A stretch of DNA of 64,000 nucleotides, taken from positions 1 to 64,000 of the forward strand of contig MKSV01000008.1 of the NCBI GenBank assembly GCA_001897435.1, given 5' to 3'. Source of the stretch: Acidobacteriales bacterium 59-55 (GTDB lineage: Bacteria; Acidobacteriota; Terriglobia; Terriglobales; Acidobacteriaceae). Below are positions 23,769 through 30,522 of this stretch, piece after piece (within the stretch, counting starts at the first letter, position 1; every line of letters begins with the position of its first letter). A program made the position numbers and the translations under genes. A model generated the notes under the pieces. That model was not told where the DNA came from and did no database searches. It saw nothing but the letters and a program-made list of their open reading frames with translations.

Positions 23769-24239
23769 TTACTTAATGTGCTTCACGTATTGGAGCGCAG
23801 GAACGCCAGCTATTTTGTCGGTGACTTCTTTTGGGCTGTCCGAGATTAACTGCTCTGCTACGCGCTGGGAGGCCCTATTCTGCGCGTCGATGATTGCTTC
23901 GATGTAGAACTCAGGTACACGGCGCTTCATCCCAGACGTGAATTCTTTGACCGCTGCGGCGACGATTTCCTTCGCGCGGCCCTGCTTCTGATACCGCCTG
24001 GGAACTGCATAGCCAATCTGATAGCAAGGTTTCCCCTCGTAGTGTTGGACCTGGGTAAACATGACCATCGCTGTGACCGTCCTACCCTTCATTCGCGCGA
24101 ACGTCAACCTTGTCACGCCTTCACCAGGTCTATCGAGATGAAAGAGCAAGTTTCGATCGGTCGCGGAGGAATGCAGATCCGCGGCATTAGCGCGGACCGC
24201 CTGCTGGAAGGATCTAAGGGAAAACGATACGTCGGTCAC
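23769..24239 (-). CDS. GNAT-family N-acetyltransferase-like protein
   Basis: A 156-aa protein with a GNAT core: AMVMFTQVQHYEGKPCYQIGYAVPRRYQKQGRAKEIVAAAVKEFTSGM, where RRYQKQGRAKE corresponds to the acetyl-CoA-binding Q/RxxGxG/A loop (one Gly replaced by Ala). The start is a GTG with GAGAT upstream. It lies 59 bp downstream of an RNase H-fold gene on the same strand and is probably co-transcribed. Substrate unknown. Confidence 0.7.
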   Translation of the reverse strand: MTDVSFSLRSFQQAVRANAADLHSSATDRNLLFHLDRPGEGVTRLTFARMKGRTVTAMVMFTQVQHYEGKPCYQIGYAVPRRYQKQGRAKEIVAAAVKEFTSGMKRRVPEFYIEAIIDAQNRASQRVAEQLISDSPKEVTDKIAGVPALQYVKHIK

Positions 24240-24298
24240 GATATCTCAATTAACGCAAATCAAAGGAGCCCTTCGCAAACCGGAGAACCAACTCTCTT

Positions 24299-24718
24299 TC
24301 ACTTGGAGTACCCATCAATGACTTTCAGCGTCCCTTGCTTCCACAGTTCCCAGAGTTTGAATGTCATATAGCAGTCGCGTTCAGTAGACCCCTCATGCGT
24401 ATCAGGAAACGCGGGGCATTCTGTGTAGTGGCGGTAGTAGGTTCCCGGAAGGTCGCTTCCCCATATCCTGTCGCTCCAACAAATGCTGCGCATGTCACTG
24501 TGAACCCCATTCAGAGGAAGATCGCCGACTAGTCCCGCGAATGCACCAAGCTTCTCCAGGTCGTAATTATTGCCATTGAATGTCACGACTTCGTCCGCCA
24601 CTTGAATCAACCGAATGGCGGTCTGAATCCCGTCATCTCGGTACGGGACGTAGGAGTTCTCCTCAACAGAAAAGACTCCTACGAGATTTATGCCGGTATC
24701 AACAATTAACGTTGCCAT
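24299..24718 (-). CDS. RNase H-fold (DEDD exonuclease-like) protein
   Basis: A 139-aa protein that reads like a minimal DEDD exonuclease: LIVDTGINLVGVFSV in the strand-1 position, a middle motif DEVVTFNGNNYDLEKLG and a late acidic motif STERDCYMTFKLWELWKQG. The first acidic pair (usually DxE) is reduced to DTG, so catalysis is doubtful. Similar short proteins are found as predicted RNase H-like domains. It is upstream of and probably co-transcribed with the GNAT gene. Confidence 0.6.
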   Translation of the reverse strand: MATLIVDTGINLVGVFSVEENSYVPYRDDGIQTAIRLIQVADEVVTFNGNNYDLEKLGAFAGLVGDLPLNGVHSDMRSICWSDRIWGSDLPGTYYRHYTECPAFPDTHEGSTERDCYMTFKLWELWKQGTLKVIDGYSK

Positions 24719-24893
24719 GATTTACCCGAGTCTCAGTTTCATATGGACTATATCGAGATACCTCGATACTGCTTCGTATTCTGGCATGAGATCAACCTTG
24801 TAATGGTCACCCATCTGCTGCCGCCTTCTACATTCGGATTTCTAATCAAGCTCACTCTAAGGTCACGTAATTGCAATTTAGAAGTGATTGCAT

Positions 24894-24969
24894 GATCGGT
24901 ACCGAGAAACGCCGTTCGCGGAAGTAAAAGCCGTATCCCATCCGTTGGGTCAATGAGTGCACTGTCCTG
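24894..24969 (+). repeat. Dispersed intergenic repeat, copy 1
   Basis: The 37 bp beginning GATCGGTACCGAGAAACGCC are identical to 30004-30040, and the following ~38 bp are similar, ending in a shared TCCGTTGGGYCAATGAGTGCAYTGYCCTG. Shorter matches to the tail lie at 15851 and 33546. It occupies the LysR-to-RNase H gap (24719-25046), which otherwise shows no convincing gene. Confidence 0.8.
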
Positions 24970-25046
24970 CTCTCGCCAAGTGAAGATTTGGCTCGCTCGC
25001 GATAAGTGAACAGAAGTCGCTTTCCGGTACCCAACCCAACACGCCG

Positions 25047-25931
25047 TCAGGACCGTAGAACGTTCACGAGTGCGGTAAGCGCCGCAGGCTGTTGCCGCCG
25101 GCTGGGGTAATAGATAAAAAAGCCGGGATAGGGCTGGCACCAGTCCTCAAGCACGCGAACGAGCCGACCTTCTCCAAGATATGGAGCCGCATCGTGCTCT
25201 GAGACGAATGCCAATCCCACGCCGTCGAGTGCTCCCCGGAACACAAGTTCCAGATCATCCACTACGAGAGGGCCGCTCACGGCAACGGAAAGCTCTTTCT
25301 TTCCTTTCTCGAACTCCCATCGATAAAGGCCAGCAGTTCCGTGGCGGAAGTTGATGCAACTGTGCTGTAGCAGATCACGTGGTTCCTTCGGCTTCGGGTG
25401 CGACTTGAAGTACTCACGAGAACCGACGATGGCCGGCCGGTGGTCCGGCGACACGCGAACCGCGATCATGTCCTTGGCAATGTATTCACCAAAGTGGATG
25501 CCGGCATCGAAGCCGTCGGCGACGATGTCCCGCCGACTGTCATCTGTAGCGACATCGAGTAGGATCTCGGGATATTCCCTGTGCAACCTGCCTAGCTTCG
25601 GCGCAACAACAGACGAGATCGCAAGCCGCGGGAGTAATAGCCGAATCCGCCCTGCGGCTCTATGTGTTTGGCCGGAGATCTGAGCTAGCGTATCCTCAAC
25701 GTCCGTCAGCGCGGGTTTTAGACGGAGAAGCAGCTGTTCCCCTGCCTCAGTGAGCGCGACGCTGCGCGTCGTTCGCGAGAGCAGCCGGACACCGACATCT
25801 TCTTCGAGGACACGCATGGCATGGCTGACGGCCGATGGAGAGACGCCCTGACGTTTCGCGGCACGGGTAAAGCTCCGCTCTTCAGCAACGGCCAGGAAGG
25901 TTGCAAGCGCGTTTAAGTCCGAAGGCAGCAT
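25047..25931 (-). CDS. LysR-family transcriptional regulator
   Basis: A 294-aa LysR regulator: N-terminal HTH LNALATFLAVAEERSFTRAAKRQGVSPSAVSHAMRVLEEDVGVRLLSRTTRSVALTEAG (residues 5-63), then a two-lobed periplasmic-binding-like effector domain. ATG 25931 is at the conserved start; the track ORF running from 26315 covers the divergent genes. It is transcribed away from a tautomerase/SDR/ADH/cupin cluster and almost certainly controls it. A perfect palindrome abuts its start codon. Confidence 0.9.
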   Translation of the reverse strand: MLPSDLNALATFLAVAEERSFTRAAKRQGVSPSAVSHAMRVLEEDVGVRLLSRTTRSVALTEAGEQLLLRLKPALTDVEDTLAQISGQTHRAAGRIRLLLPRLAISSVVAPKLGRLHREYPEILLDVATDDSRRDIVADGFDAGIHFGEYIAKDMIAVRVSPDHRPAIVGSREYFKSHPKPKEPRDLLQHSCINFRHGTAGLYRWEFEKGKKELSVAVSGPLVVDDLELVFRGALDGVGLAFVSEHDAAPYLGEGRLVRVLEDWCQPYPGFFIYYPSRRQQPAALTALVNVLRS

Positions 25932-25950
25932 TTGTGAATTGTACTCACAA
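25932..25950. promoter_or_regulatory. Candidate LysR operator
   Basis: TTGTGA-N7-TCACAA is a perfect 6-bp inverted repeat immediately upstream of the lysR ATG and about 95 bp before the divergent tautomerase gene. It fits the dyad, T-N11-A style of LysR sites and suggests autoregulation plus divergent control. Confidence 0.6.
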
Positions 25951-26045
25951 GCCCTTGTTGATTTCAGCGGATTGTCAAACGAATTGGAAGGAGTCAATCT
26001 AAGAGAGTCGATGTTAGGCGACAGCAGCGAGGAGAGGAGGCCGTC

Positions 26046-26273
26046 ATGCCCCACGTGATTGTGAAGCTCTGGCCTGGAAAGAGCGAGAAGCAGAAAACGC
26101 AACTCGCAGAAGAGATCACCCTGAGCGTGATGGGCACGCTCAACTATGAAGAAGAGTCCGTCTCGGTCGCATTCGAGGAGATAGAAGCCGAGGACTGGGC
26201 TGCAAAGGTGTACCGGACGGACATTGTCGGAAACGAGGAGAAGCTCTACAAGAAACCCGGTTATACGATGTGA
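26046..26273 (+). CDS. 4-oxalocrotonate-tautomerase-family protein
   Basis: A 75-aa protein beginning [24 protein letters not shown], giving the N-terminal Pro that acts as catalytic base in the tautomerase superfamily, with the family's beta-alpha-beta length. The usual Arg pair is less clear, so the substrate is uncertain. It is the first gene divergent from lysR and is followed by an SDR, a zinc-ADH and a broken cupin gene, a set that looks like a small-molecule redox or detoxification cluster. GGAGAGGAGG lies 4 bp upstream of the ATG. Confidence 0.8.
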   Translation: MPHVIVKLWPGKSEKQKTQLAEEITLSVMGTLNYEEESVSVAFEEIEAEDWAAKVYRTDIVGNEEKLYKKPGYTM

Positions 26274-26302
26274 GATTTTTCCGAACGAGAAGAGGAAACA
26301 GA

Positions 26303-27076
26303 ATGAAAAACCCATTTGACTTCACAGGCAAGGTAGCGCTCGTCACGGGTGCAGCGTCAGGACTCGGATTTGCAACAGCAAAGGCTTTTGCAGAATCGGG
26401 AGCCTCCGTGGCTTTGGCGGATGTGAATGAGAAGGACGTGCAGGCCGCCGCCAAGGAACTGGCTGACAAAGGCTTCAAAGCTCTGCCGATCCGCTGCGAC
26501 GTCTCGAAGGACGATGAAGTGGAAGCAATGGTCAAGCAGACGTTTGCCAGGTTCGGCCGCCTGGACATAGCGTTCAACAACGCGGGCATTCAGAACGTCC
26601 TTGCCGAGACCGCCGATTCACCTCGCGATGACTACGACCGTGTCATGGCGGTCAATCTGCGGGGCGTTTGGAGCTCGATGAAGTTTGAGCTGCAGGTGAT
26701 GCGGGAACAAGGCAGTGGCGCCATCGTCAACTGTTCTTCTTTGGGAGGTCTTGTTGGGGGCAATCAGCGCGGGACGTATCACGCGGCGAAGCATGGCGTG
26801 ATCGGTCTCACGAAGAGTGCAGCTCTCGAGTATGCAACTCGCGGCATTCGTGTGAACGCTGTATGCCCCGGTCTCATCCGTACTCCGATGGTCGACAAGA
26901 TGGAGGCCGGCGGCCAGGGAGAGGCATTGAAAATGATGCGCGAGATGTTCGTTCCCATGCAGCGCGAAGGCCGCCCCGAAGAGATTGCGAACGCCGTTCT
27001 GTTCCTGTGCAGCGATGCGGCCAGCTACATCACCGGTCAGTCGATCTCGGTCGATGGTGGCTTCGTCATGCGCTAG
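26303..27076 (+). CDS. Short-chain dehydrogenase/reductase
   Basis: A 257-aa classical SDR: cofactor motif TGAASGLGFATA (near 12), NNAG (near 90), active-site Ser in NCSSLGG (near 143) and YHAAK (Tyr/Lys near 158), with the C-terminal ITGQSISVDGGF. Glucose-1-dehydrogenase or 3-oxoacyl-reductase-like members share these features; specificity cannot be read. ATG 26303 is preferred, with AGAGGAAA upstream. It lies 29 bp after the tautomerase gene. Confidence 0.9.
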   Translation: MKNPFDFTGKVALVTGAASGLGFATAKAFAESGASVALADVNEKDVQAAAKELADKGFKALPIRCDVSKDDEVEAMVKQTFARFGRLDIAFNNAGIQNVLAETADSPRDDYDRVMAVNLRGVWSSMKFELQVMREQGSGAIVNCSSLGGLVGGNQRGTYHAAKHGVIGLTKSAALEYATRGIRVNAVCPGLIRTPMVDKMEAGGQGEALKMMREMFVPMQREGRPEEIANAVLFLCSDAASYITGQSISVDGGFVMR

Positions 27077-27207
27077 AGAGGGAAGCAGATGGGGCAAAGT
27101 CCAAATCTGTGAATAGAGCGCCACCTTGGACGGTGCCATGACCGTCGTTTGAGCGGACTTCGCGAGTACGTCTCACATGGAAACAAGCTTTCACGGAAGG
27201 AGAAGAT

Positions 27208-28224
27208 ATGCGTGGAACAGTTCTTTATGGAACCAAGGACATCCGGTTCGAGGAAGTGCCGGAATCAAAGATCGAAAGTCCTACGGATGCAATCATCCGG
27301 ATGGCAGCTACATGCGTTTGTGGATCGGACCTTTGGCCATATCGCGGGCTACAGCCGCTGAATGGGGCCACACCCATGGGGCACGAGTACTGCGGCTTTG
27401 TAGAAGAGGTCGGCAGTGCGGTGACCTCGGTCAAGCCCGGCCAATTTGTAGTCGGCTCTTTCGCGACCTCCGACAACACTTGCCCTCATTGCCAGTTTGG
27501 TTATCAGTCCTCATGCGTGCAGCGTGAGTTCATGACGAGGGCGCAAGCTCCCTATCTCCGCGTGCCATTGGCCGACGGAACACTCGTGGCAACCTCTGAC
27601 ACACCTTCAGACGATCTCGTGCCCAGCCTGCTGGCGGCCTCCGACGTGCTAGGCACGGGCTGGTTCGCTGCCGACGCAGCCAACGTAAAGCTGGGCGCGA
27701 CCGTCGTGGTCGTGGGTGACGGCGCTGTTGGGCTGCACGGCGTGCTCTCCGCGAAGCAAATGGGAGCGGAGCGAATTATTGCGATGAGCCGCCATGAGAC
27801 TCGACAGAAACTTGCACGTGAGTTCGGTGCGACCGACATCGTGACAGAACGCGGCGATGAAGGTGTCGCTCGCATAAAGGAATTGACCAACGGCATCGGA
27901 GCAGATTCCGTGCTCGAGTGCGTCGGAACTCCGGAGTCGATGCAGCAGGCGATCCGGTCCACGCGGCCGGGTGGTTTTGTGTCGTATGTCGGGGTGCCAC
28001 ACGGCGTTGAACTGGATGGACAGCAACTCTTCTTCTCGCATGTTCATCTGCACGGAGGTCCTGCTCCCGTGCGCCGCTATCTTCCGAAACTGATTGATCT
28101 CATCTTGAAGGGCAGCATTCAACCCGGCAAAGTGTTCGATCTTGAGCTGCCGTTGGAGAAGGTAGCGGAGGGCTACGCCGCAATGGATGAGCGGCGAGCC
28201 ATCAAGGCTCTGCTTCGCCCATAA
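27208..28224 (+). CDS. Zinc-dependent alcohol dehydrogenase family protein
   Basis: A 338-aa MDR-family enzyme. Catalytic zinc ligands are in ATCVCGSDLW and GHEYCGFVEEVG, and the Rossmann motif is VVVGDGAVGLHGV near 170. The structural zinc lobe reads SDNTCPHCQFGYQSSC, keeping only three of the usual four Cys, which may weaken that site. It would oxidise an alcohol or reduce an aldehyde with NAD(P). GGAGAAG precedes the ATG. It follows the SDR by 131 bp in the LysR-linked cluster. Confidence 0.9.
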   Translation: MRGTVLYGTKDIRFEEVPESKIESPTDAIIRMAATCVCGSDLWPYRGLQPLNGATPMGHEYCGFVEEVGSAVTSVKPGQFVVGSFATSDNTCPHCQFGYQSSCVQREFMTRAQAPYLRVPLADGTLVATSDTPSDDLVPSLLAASDVLGTGWFAADAANVKLGATVVVVGDGAVGLHGVLSAKQMGAERIIAMSRHETRQKLAREFGATDIVTERGDEGVARIKELTNGIGADSVLECVGTPESMQQAIRSTRPGGFVSYVGVPHGVELDGQQLFFSHVHLHGGPAPVRRYLPKLIDLILKGSIQPGKVFDLELPLEKVAEGYAAMDERRAIKALLRP

Positions 28225-28283
28225 GTACACCAGCCAAGACCATTCGAATCGACGAAGCATGTCGCCGTTCCAAGGAGAAGCAA

Positions 28284-28678
28284 ATGGAAATTAAGAGAGT
28301 TGGCTCGCAGCAATCAGCGAAGGGCCGGCAGACTGGTTCACCGGAACTGTACGAATCGATCCGCTCTTTACCGCGCCCGATCCAGCGCTGGTCGCAGGCG
28401 CAAGCGTAACGTTTGAACCGGGAGCACGTACAGCCTGGCACACGCATCCGTTGGGTCAAACCTTGATCGTCACGGCTGGAGCCGGCTGGGTACAGCGGGA
28501 AGGCGGATCAGTCGAGGAGATTCGTCCCGGAGATGTGGTCTGGTTCCCACCAAACGAGAAGCACTGGCATGGTGCCACGTCGACGACGGCTATGACCCAC
28601 ATCGCCATCCAGGAGAGGACGGACGGAAAGGTAGTCGACTGGATGGAACAAGTTACTGACGGGCAATATCGCCGCTAG
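28284..28678 (+). pseudogene. Cupin-domain protein with a frameshift near its N-terminus
   Basis: The ATG at 28284 has AAGGAGAAG upstream and starts [14 protein letters not shown]. It then goes out of frame and meets a stop at 28407-28409. Removing one base of shift near 28322-28327 (ggcc, expected GGN CCG) restores [48 protein letters not shown] and the rest to 28678. The cupin ligands HTHPLGQ and KHWHGA are present. The track shows only the 75-aa second part from 28451. It is either a real one-base deletion or a sequence error. In an intact form it would be a carboxymuconolactone/quercetinase-like small cupin. Confidence 0.75.
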
Positions 28679-28771
28679 TGAGATGGCTGACTCAACCAGG
28701 CAGCCATCCTGATTGCCTCTGAGGTACGGCATCGGTGCGGGGATAAGCGCCGTCAGTGACGATTCTGGATA

Positions 28772-28799
28772 GACGCTAAATCGCCAACTCGCTTATTGA
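28772..28799 (+). repeat. Short dispersed repeat type A, copy 1
   Basis: GACGCTAAATCGCCAACTCG plus CTTATTGA matches 33173-33200 at 24 of 28 positions. Part of it (TTCTGGAT, then AARTCGCCRAA) also resembles 15791-15813. The 28680-28953 gap holds no other recognisable gene. Confidence 0.5.
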
Positions 28800-28953
28800 C
28801 GCAAGAATTCCTTCCGAGAAGCCGACTTCTGGGGGAGTAATCCTGGCAAGAACTGCGGCTGGCGTGTCGGGTAGTGCACAAGTAGTAATTGCCGAATAGG
28901 CGGCCATTCGACCGGAGCGCACCAAGATCAAATCGGGATCTTACAATTTCGGT

Positions 28954-29787
28954 TCAACGAACAACGTGGAAAGTCCGTCTCCAGCGCGTGTCCGGGAAGA
29001 AATGCACCAGAACATGGCCGATCCACGCGAGCTTGTTACCGATTCCTGTTTGTTCAAGTTCTCCATCAGTGGCCTCGAACGACCAATAGTTGAACAGCGG
29101 ACGGCCAATTATGTTGGCGCGCGGCACGAAGCCCCAGAAGCGCGAGTCCAGGCTGTTGTGCCGGTTGTCGCCCATCATGAAGTACATGCCGGGTGGAACC
29201 ACCAGGTCGCCGTCGCGCACATAATTTGGGAAGTTCAGAGCCCACGACTCTGTGGACCCATTCGCCTCCGTCGGAGGAACTGCGGGAAAATCATCGAGGA
29301 ATTCGTTGAAGTTATCCGTCGTCGTCGGCTGCGCAAATCCAACAGGCTGCGCGACGCCATTCACAATCACAATGCCGTTGCGCAGGTGGATATGATCGCC
29401 AGGTACGCCAATTAATCTCTTCACCAGGGGAGTGTACTGAGGAGTCCCATCGGCGTCAGTCGCATCAATACCAGACTGATAAACGGGCTTGTAGAACACC
29501 ACTATGTCGCCGCGCCTCGGCTCGCGGGATCTTATCAGCGGCATCCACGAAGCGGCTGGCATTAGCGTGATCCGGTCGACCACCAGGTGATCACCTATAA
29601 GCAGAGTGTTCTTCATCGAGCCTGACGGAATGACGTAGTTCTGAGCTAAGAAGGTCATGATGAACAGGCCCACCACTAGAACTGAACAGATGCTGGCCAG
29701 CGTTTCGAAAGGAGTCTCTTCTCGATTGATGTTGGCAGACGCCGCGGGCTCTGTTGGGACAGGAGATCTCTTTCTTGCTGAACTCAT
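28954..29787 (-). CDS. lepB: Signal peptidase I
   Basis: A 277-aa type I leader peptidase. One N-terminal membrane helix (SICSVLVVGLFIMTFLAQNYVI) leads to the catalytic Ser in IPSGSMKNTLLIGD, the general-base Lys in VKRLIGVPGDHI and the C-terminal box GDNRHNSLDSRFWGFV. It removes signal peptides from exported proteins on the periplasmic side. ATG 29787 is chosen because GAGGAG lies 7 bp upstream, not the track start at 29904. It lacks a lepA, rnc or era context, so it is probably an extra copy. Repeats type A and B lie on either side. Confidence 0.9.
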   Translation of the reverse strand: MSSARKRSPVPTEPAASANINREETPFETLASICSVLVVGLFIMTFLAQNYVIPSGSMKNTLLIGDHLVVDRITLMPAASWMPLIRSREPRRGDIVVFYKPVYQSGIDATDADGTPQYTPLVKRLIGVPGDHIHLRNGIVIVNGVAQPVGFAQPTTTDNFNEFLDDFPAVPPTEANGSTESWALNFPNYVRDGDLVVPPGMYFMMGDNRHNSLDSRFWGFVPRANIIGRPLFNYWSFEATDGELEQTGIGNKLAWIGHVLVHFFPDTRWRRTFHVVR

Positions 29788-30003
29788 CCAAAGGCTCCTC
29801 AGGAAGGCTGGCGAGCCCCAGGCGTTCGCAGCGGTCACTTCAAAAGCGATGATTTCATCTATGTTCGACTGTCGTCGGTTTGCGTCTTGACCAGAGTCTA
29901 TCAAATCCCTGCCGCGTAGAAATCCCCGGATGATTCAGCGTGCGAGCGGTTAGTGGCCGATCCGGAAGTTGCATAGGAGTAAACACTTCCGAGTCATTTT
30001 CAG

Positions 30004-30078
30004 GATCGGTACCGAGAAACGCCGTTCGCGGAAGTAAAAGGCAGTTTGATCCGTTGGGCCAATGAGTGCATTGCCCTG
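30004..30078 (+). repeat. Dispersed intergenic repeat, copy 2
   Basis: The first 37 bp are identical to 24894-24930 and the remaining part is similar. It sits between lepB and the padR-ADOP operator region. The stretch 29788-30105 contains no convincing gene besides this repeat. Confidence 0.8.
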
Positions 30079-30105
30079 TCGTCCCTAATCGAGATCTCGG
30101 GCTTC

Positions 30106-30159
30106 CCATAGAAGTTCTAGTGGTATATGATCCTCTCCATAGAAGTTCGAGTGGAGAGG
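30106..30159 (+). promoter_or_regulatory. PadR operator region and RBS-sequestering hairpin
   Basis: Two 18-bp direct repeats, CCATAGAAGTTCTAGTGG (30106-30123) and the same with one G (30137-30154), start 31 bp apart, about three helical turns. The second lies within a perfect inverted repeat CCTCTCCA-N12-TGGAGAGG (30132-30159) whose right arm contains the GGAGAGG ribosome site 3 bp before the padR ATG. Confidence 0.65.
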
Positions 30160-30162
30160 TAG

Positions 30163-30513
30163 ATGCGCAAAAGCAGCGAACCGCAGAATGAAATGCTCAA
30201 AGGCACCCTGGACATGATGATCCTGCGGACCCTTGTCGGCGGTGATGCCCACGGGCATACGATCGCCAAAATCATTGAGCGCACCTCTGAGGATCTTCTG
30301 GAGGTGGAGCAAGGCTCCCTCTATCCGGGCCTGCACAGGCTCGAGGACCGCGGGTGGGTTTCTTCCTATTGGGGTGCGAGCGAGAACAATCGCAAGGCCA
30401 AGTTCTACCGATTGACGGCAGAGGGCCGTAAGCAATTGGTTCGCGAAACCAGCCGCTGGCGGCAAATGACGCGGGCGATTGGACTGGTGATGGGCGAAGA
30501 GACCCAGGGCTGA
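30163..30513 (+). CDS. PadR-family regulator of the ADOP permease
   Basis: A 116-aa PadR protein: LKGTLDMMILRTLVGGDAHGHTIAKIIERTSEDLLEVEQGSLYPGLHRLEDRGWVSSYWG and NNRKAKFYRLTAEGRKQL. Together with the orphan permease 9 bp downstream it forms the classic acidobacterial PadR-ADOP pair. The leader carries repeated operator-like sequence and a hairpin covering the ribosome site, so control could be both transcriptional and translational. Confidence 0.9.
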   Translation: MRKSSEPQNEMLKGTLDMMILRTLVGGDAHGHTIAKIIERTSEDLLEVEQGSLYPGLHRLEDRGWVSSYWGASENNRKAKFYRLTAEGRKQLVRETSRWRQMTRAIGLVMGEETQG

Positions 30514-30522
30514 GGAGGCGAT

